The notes beneath the pieces were generated by a model that was not told where the DNA came from, ran no database searches, and worked only from the letters and a program-made list of their open reading frames with translations. 64,000 nt of DNA, taken from assembly GCA_964531025.1 (NCBI GenBank), contig CAZHDY010000003.1, forward strand, positions 186,001 through 250,000. The letters are read 5' to 3'. This document shows, in pieces, positions 60,965-64,000 of this stretch; the first letter of the stretch is position 1; each line of letters begins with the position of its first letter. Position numbers and translations under genes: made by a program. The stretch comes from CALMEC01 sp964531025 (GTDB lineage: Bacteria > Actinomycetota > Thermoleophilia > Miltoncostaeales > Miltoncostaeaceae).

Positions 60965-61039
60965 TCGCCGGACGGCCGACGACCCCGGCGATGCGACACC
61001 ACGGTTGAAGGATCGGCCACGAGTGCCGATAGAGCGACC

Positions 61040-61891
61040 ATGGTCCGCACCGCCTCAACGACGTCGACGCACCATCCCGCCACTCTTCCGCTCTCCGTCG
61101 TCGGCGCCCTGATCCTCGTCGCGGCACTCTGGATCCTGGGCCCGCTGGGCAGTGCCGTCGGTCTCCTCACCGCCGATCCCGATCAGGTGCGCGCCGCACT
61201 CGCGGGCCTCGGCCCCTTCGCGCCCCTTGCGTCCATCGGCCTGAACGTCCTGCAGGGCGTGATCGCGCCCGTCCCCGGATTCGTGATCCCGTTCGTGAAC
61301 GGAGTCGTCTTCGGGACCTTCTGGGGGACCATCGTCACCTGGGTGGGCGGGGTGGCCGCAGCGGCCGTCTGCTTCACGATCGCCCGCACCGTCGGACGGC
61401 GGTTCGCCGAGCGCATGTGTGGCCGGTCCCGTACCCTCGAAGCGGCGAATCGGGCGCTTGAGAAGCATGGTCTCCCGGCCATCGTCATCGCACGACTGCT
61501 GCCGGGAATGCCCTTCGATGCCTTCTCCTACATGGGCGGCCTCACCCGCGTCCGCTTCTCCACGTTCGTCCTCGGCACCGCGATCGGATCGTTGCCCCAC
61601 GCCATGGTCTACGCGGTGGTCGGCGCGCACCTGTCGGTGCCGCTCTGGGTCGGGCTGGCCGTCATGCCGCTGATCGGTCTCCTGGTCGCCGCTGTCCACT
61701 GGGTCGTCTCGCGCCTCCGCGCGCTCCCGCACGCGACGCGTCGTGTCCCGCTCGCCATCGCCGACGCGACGCTGCCGCGCCGCACGGCTGTCGGCTGGAA
61801 CATGGGCTCCCCGAGGAACGCCTGCGTGAGCGGAGCACGCGTTCCCGCAGTCGTCCCTGCCTATCCGGAAGCGGCCAGAACCCTCCGGTAG
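61040..61891 (+). CDS. TVP38/TMEM64 (DedA-like) membrane protein
   Basis: 283 residues. GPFAPLASIGLNVLQGVIAP, FVIPFVNGVVFGTFWGTIVTW and ARLLPGMPFDAFSYMGGLTR are the SNARE-associated/VTT domain signatures, with five or six helices. VTT proteins are linked to lipid scrambling or transport. The last 31 bases overlap the end of the convergent glycosyltransferase gene, and the C-terminal 40 residues after the last helix are poorly conserved in appearance. Confidence 0.85.
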   Translation: MVRTASTTSTHHPATLPLSVVGALILVAALWILGPLGSAVGLLTADPDQVRAALAGLGPFAPLASIGLNVLQGVIAPVPGFVIPFVNGVVFGTFWGTIVTWVGGVAAAAVCFTIARTVGRRFAERMCGRSRTLEAANRALEKHGLPAIVIARLLPGMPFDAFSYMGGLTRVRFSTFVLGTAIGSLPHAMVYAVVGAHLSVPLWVGLAVMPLIGLLVAAVHWVVSRLRALPHATRRVPLAIADATLPRRTAVGWNMGSPRNACVSGARVPAVVPAYPEAARTLR

Positions 61892-63039
61892 ACGGCCTCG
61901 TGGTCGCGGGCCGACCGCTCCCATGTGAAGCGCCTCGCGGTCTCACGTCCCCCGGACCGAAGACGTCCGCGAAGATCGGCATCGCGGACCGCACCGACGA
62001 TGGCGTCCGACAGCGGTGCCGAGTCACCGGGCGGGACCATGAGACAGTCGTATCCGTCGCGCAGGTATTCGCGAAGGACCGGGAGATCGGAGACGACGGC
62101 GGGCAGTCCCGACGCGAGCGCCTCGAGGACCACGAGACCGAACCCCTCGCGAGTGGAGGGAAACGCCAGGGCATCGGCGCCACGGTAGAGCGACGGCATG
62201 TCGGTGTCGGGCACCGCCCCCAGCACCATCACGTCGGTGGCCTCATCCGGCGGCTCGTGCCCGTGCTGCACCACGAGCCCGAGGCGCTCGGCATCCGAGT
62301 ACCAGGCCTCCCGGTACTCCTCGATGTCCGGCGTCGTACCGCCCTTCCCGGCGACGACGAGGAGTGCGCCCGGACCCAGGCGACCCCGGGCACGGCCGAA
62401 CGCCTCGACAAGGAGGCGACTGCCCTTGCGGGGTTCGATGCCGCCGACGGCGAGCACCACGGACCGATCGCCCCACCCGAAGCGCGCACGGGCGTCCTCC
62501 CGGATCACCGACGGGTCTGCGTAGCGGGCGTAGTCGATCCCATTGCGGACGACCTCGGCTGTGACGGCGAACTCCTGCTCGACCCTCTCCGCCCAGTGCG
62601 CCGACACGCAGATCCGTGCGTCGACGTCGACGATGGAGGCGCGCTGATACTCAAGCAGGGCGGCGTCCGTATAGGCATTCACGTGGTGAATCGTCCGGAT
62701 GACGTTCTTCACGGAGCCCTGGTCGCGCAGGTGGAGCAGCGCGCGCGCCGCAAGGGCATCCTCGGCATGGCAGATGTCCACCGGCGGTGCCGAGCCCATG
62801 GCCGTGGCCAGGGCGTCGGCTCCCAGGGGGAACCACCGGGAGATGGGATCGCCCGTCGTGTGCGTGGTCGGCACCAGCACGGTCGGCACGCCGACCGGCC
62901 GGAAGAAGTCCTGTCCGCGATGGCTGAGCGCCCACAGCTCGACGTCGTGGCCGATCTCGGAAAGCGCTTCCGCGAGCGAGATCGCATGCACAACATCCCC
63001 TCGGGGAATCGTCGTGTAGACGGCCAGCCGGATCCTCAG
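61861..63039 (-). CDS. Family 4 glycosyltransferase
   Basis: About 392 residues, GT-B fold. RIRLAVYTTIPRGDVVHAIS opens the protein, HAEDALAARALLHL and HHVNAYTDAALLEYQ follow, then VVLAVGGIEPRKGSRLLVEA in the donor domain and the EX7E motif in FPSTREGFGLVVLEALASG. The donor and acceptor are unknown. No ATG precedes RIRLA; the closest codons are CTG 63039, with a GAGGGGGG nine bases upstream, and GTG 63072, which adds 11 less plausible residues. Confidence 0.85.
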   Translation of the reverse strand: MRIRLAVYTTIPRGDVVHAISLAEALSEIGHDVELWALSHRGQDFFRPVGVPTVLVPTTHTTGDPISRWFPLGADALATAMGSAPPVDICHAEDALAARALLHLRDQGSVKNVIRTIHHVNAYTDAALLEYQRASIVDVDARICVSAHWAERVEQEFAVTAEVVRNGIDYARYADPSVIREDARARFGWGDRSVVLAVGGIEPRKGSRLLVEAFGRARGRLGPGALLVVAGKGGTTPDIEEYREAWYSDAERLGLVVQHGHEPPDEATDVMVLGAVPDTDMPSLYRGADALAFPSTREGFGLVVLEALASGLPAVVSDLPVLREYLRDGYDCLMVPPGDSAPLSDAIVGAVRDADLRGRLRSGGRETARRFTWERSARDHEAVYRRVLAASG

Positions 63040-63163
63040 GACGCACCACCCCCCTCGCAGGGTCGTCGTCACACGACACACGACCTCCACCTCTCGCAGG
63101 ACGAAAGCACCGTATCGCAGACAGGGCGCAGCGCACCCGCCAGGGCTGTGCCACGATGAGCCG

Positions 63164-63829
63164 ATGAATCCAGCGCTCCGCCTCGTCGCCGTCGTCGCAA
63201 CCGCACTCGTCGCGGCCTCGTCCGCATCAGCCCACGTCCATGTCACCGCCCCGGCCACGAAGGCCGGCGAGCGCGCCGAGTTCACGGTCGGAGTGCCGAA
63301 CGAGCGACCGGACGCGGCGACCGTGCGGGTCTCGCTCCGCGTTCCGGCCGCGTTCCAGCAGGTCGAGCCGGTGTCGACCGAGGGGTGGAAGATTGCGCAG
63401 TCCCAGGACGGCGATGCCACCGTGCTGACCTGGAGCGGCGGACGGATCACCGGTACGGACCACGTGGAGCACAGCTTCCACGCCGTCACGCCGGCGGCGG
63501 GGAGCTACCCGATTCCCGCAACCCAGACCTACGACGACGGACAGGTCGTCCGCTGGATCGAAGCGCCCGGCACCGAGTTCCCGGCCCCTGTCGTCACGAT
63601 CGGTGGAGCCGCGTCGGATCCTGATCCGACGCACACCATCGTCGGGGCACCGACCCCCGAGGGCGAAACGGCGTCCGAAACCGAGACCGCGGCCTCAGAA
63701 AACGCGGGCGACGACAGCGACGCCCCGGTACTCGCGATCGTCGGAGGCGCTGTGGCTGTCGTCCTCATCGGTGCCCTCGCGGGCGTCCTCATCCGTCGGC
63801 GACGCAGAGGCGGGCAAAGCGACGGGTAG
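63164..63829 (+). CDS. YcnI-family copper-binding membrane protein
   Basis: 221 residues. Signal peptide 1-23, with cleavage after ASA, exposes His24 in HVHVTAP, the proposed copper ligand of YcnI (DUF1775) proteins. The conserved VPNERPDAATVRVSLRVP and VEPVSTEGWKI follow, then a Thr/Glu-rich linker and a C-terminal membrane helix (about 185-207) with an Arg-rich tail. It probably binds copper at the cell surface. Confidence 0.88.
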   Translation: MNPALRLVAVVATALVAASSASAHVHVTAPATKAGERAEFTVGVPNERPDAATVRVSLRVPAAFQQVEPVSTEGWKIAQSQDGDATVLTWSGGRITGTDHVEHSFHAVTPAAGSYPIPATQTYDDGQVVRWIEAPGTEFPAPVVTIGGAASDPDPTHTIVGAPTPEGETASETETAASENAGDDSDAPVLAIVGGAVAVVLIGALAGVLIRRRRRGGQSDG

Positions 63830-63862
63830 GCTTCGCTCCTCACCGATCGTTGAGGAGGATCC

Positions 63863-64000
63863 GTGCACAAAGAGGTCGTGGTGAAGCCGGGCTCGAAGGT
63901 GAAGCTCGCGTCGTTCGACCCCGGGGCAAAGCTCGGGCTCCCCGACAAGGACGAGGCCCGCGTCGCAACGGCCGCGCTGGGTGAGGAACTCGCCGAGCTG
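63863..64000 (+). CDS. Polyphosphate kinase 2-like protein, 5' part
   Basis: 46 residues before the window ends: VVVKPGSKVKLASFDPGAKL then DKDEARVATAALGEELAEL. This matches the N-terminal region of PPK2 proteins (the PGSKV.L..FDP pattern and the following acidic helix). GAGGAGG six bases before GTG sets the start. Identification rests on the N-terminus only. Confidence 0.65.
   Translation, partial: MHKEVVVKPGSKVKLASFDPGAKLGLPDKDEARVATAALGEELAEL

Larger units (their letters stand above)
60667..61039. other. 373-base region with palindrome
   Basis: It carries the 30-bp palindrome at 60739 and one possible small coding frame at 60770-60964; nothing else is recognisable. Frames on the minus strand over 60838-61170 read low-complexity and are rejected. 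Confidence 0.45.

Noticed and set aside
60838..61170. 110-codon minus-strand frame
   Set aside because: It is antisense to the TVP38 gene start and lacks protein-like character.

Overview
The window is 64 kb of very GC-rich chromosomal DNA packed with housekeeping genes. It looks like an actinobacterium, most plausibly of class Thermoleophilia (an inference). The pointers are CarD, an F420-type luciferase-like oxidoreductase, tilS-hpt-ftsH-folPBK synteny, a class I lysyl-tRNA synthetase, a complete hydroxysqualene operon, and a secreted protein ending in a 'RCPATTACRGTL' type domain that I associate with Solirubrobacterales-like proteins. GTG and TTG starts are common, ATGA/GTGA overlaps are frequent, and hairpin terminators mostly lack a T-run. 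No phage, conjugative or IS transposase gene is visible.

Layout. 1-6.1 kb: a GT39-type and a GT2/GtrA membrane glycosyltransferase (coupled), a secreted propeller-like protein with a good promoter, a GNAT and a YwqG-family protein. 6.4-13.1 kb: carD, a membrane PIN-TRAM protein, radA, clpC, a tiny zinc-ribbon protein and a cysteine-free S18. 13.2-16.8 kb: DUF1772, a luciferase-like oxidoreductase and a large DUF262/HNH protein (possible defence effector). 17-31 kb: a mostly minus-strand core block of lysS1, greA, dus, coaX, dtxR, folK-folB-folP, ftsH, hpt, tilS and an ArsR/SRPBCC pair, broken by a plus-strand GAF-PucR regulator/hemD pair. 31-42 kb: clpP, a nucleoside phosphorylase, PAP2, GGDEF, 3-hydroxyacyl-CoA dehydrogenase, an ornithine carbamoyltransferase-like gene, rhomboid, FIST, an HTH/coiled-coil protein and a zinc alcohol dehydrogenase.

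42-47 kb is a tight operon (prenyl synthase, type 2 IPP isomerase-like protein, hpnC, hpnD, hpnE) that should take C5 units to squalene for hopanoids; the cyclase is not in the window. 47-64 kb holds tag, carbonic anhydrase, a PH-domain membrane protein, ychF, a lower-GC DUF4238 gene, ABC exporters, an ACR3-like transporter, a TIM-barrel isomerase under a metal-repressor-like palindrome, tRNA-Leu(UAA), a Ppx/GppA phosphatase, small unknown proteins, a TVP38 protein, a GT4 glycosyltransferase, a YcnI copper protein and the start of a PPK2 gene.

The least explained structures are non-coding. One is a cluster of three hairpin units built on an 11-bp inverted repeat (36.99-37.48 kb), with a further near-identical copy of part of it before the squalene operon (41.87 kb). 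The other is a dispersed family of GATGGGTGATTCC-like inverted repeats that supply stop codons or terminator-like hairpins to several genes, including one copy that looks like a 169-bp MITE.
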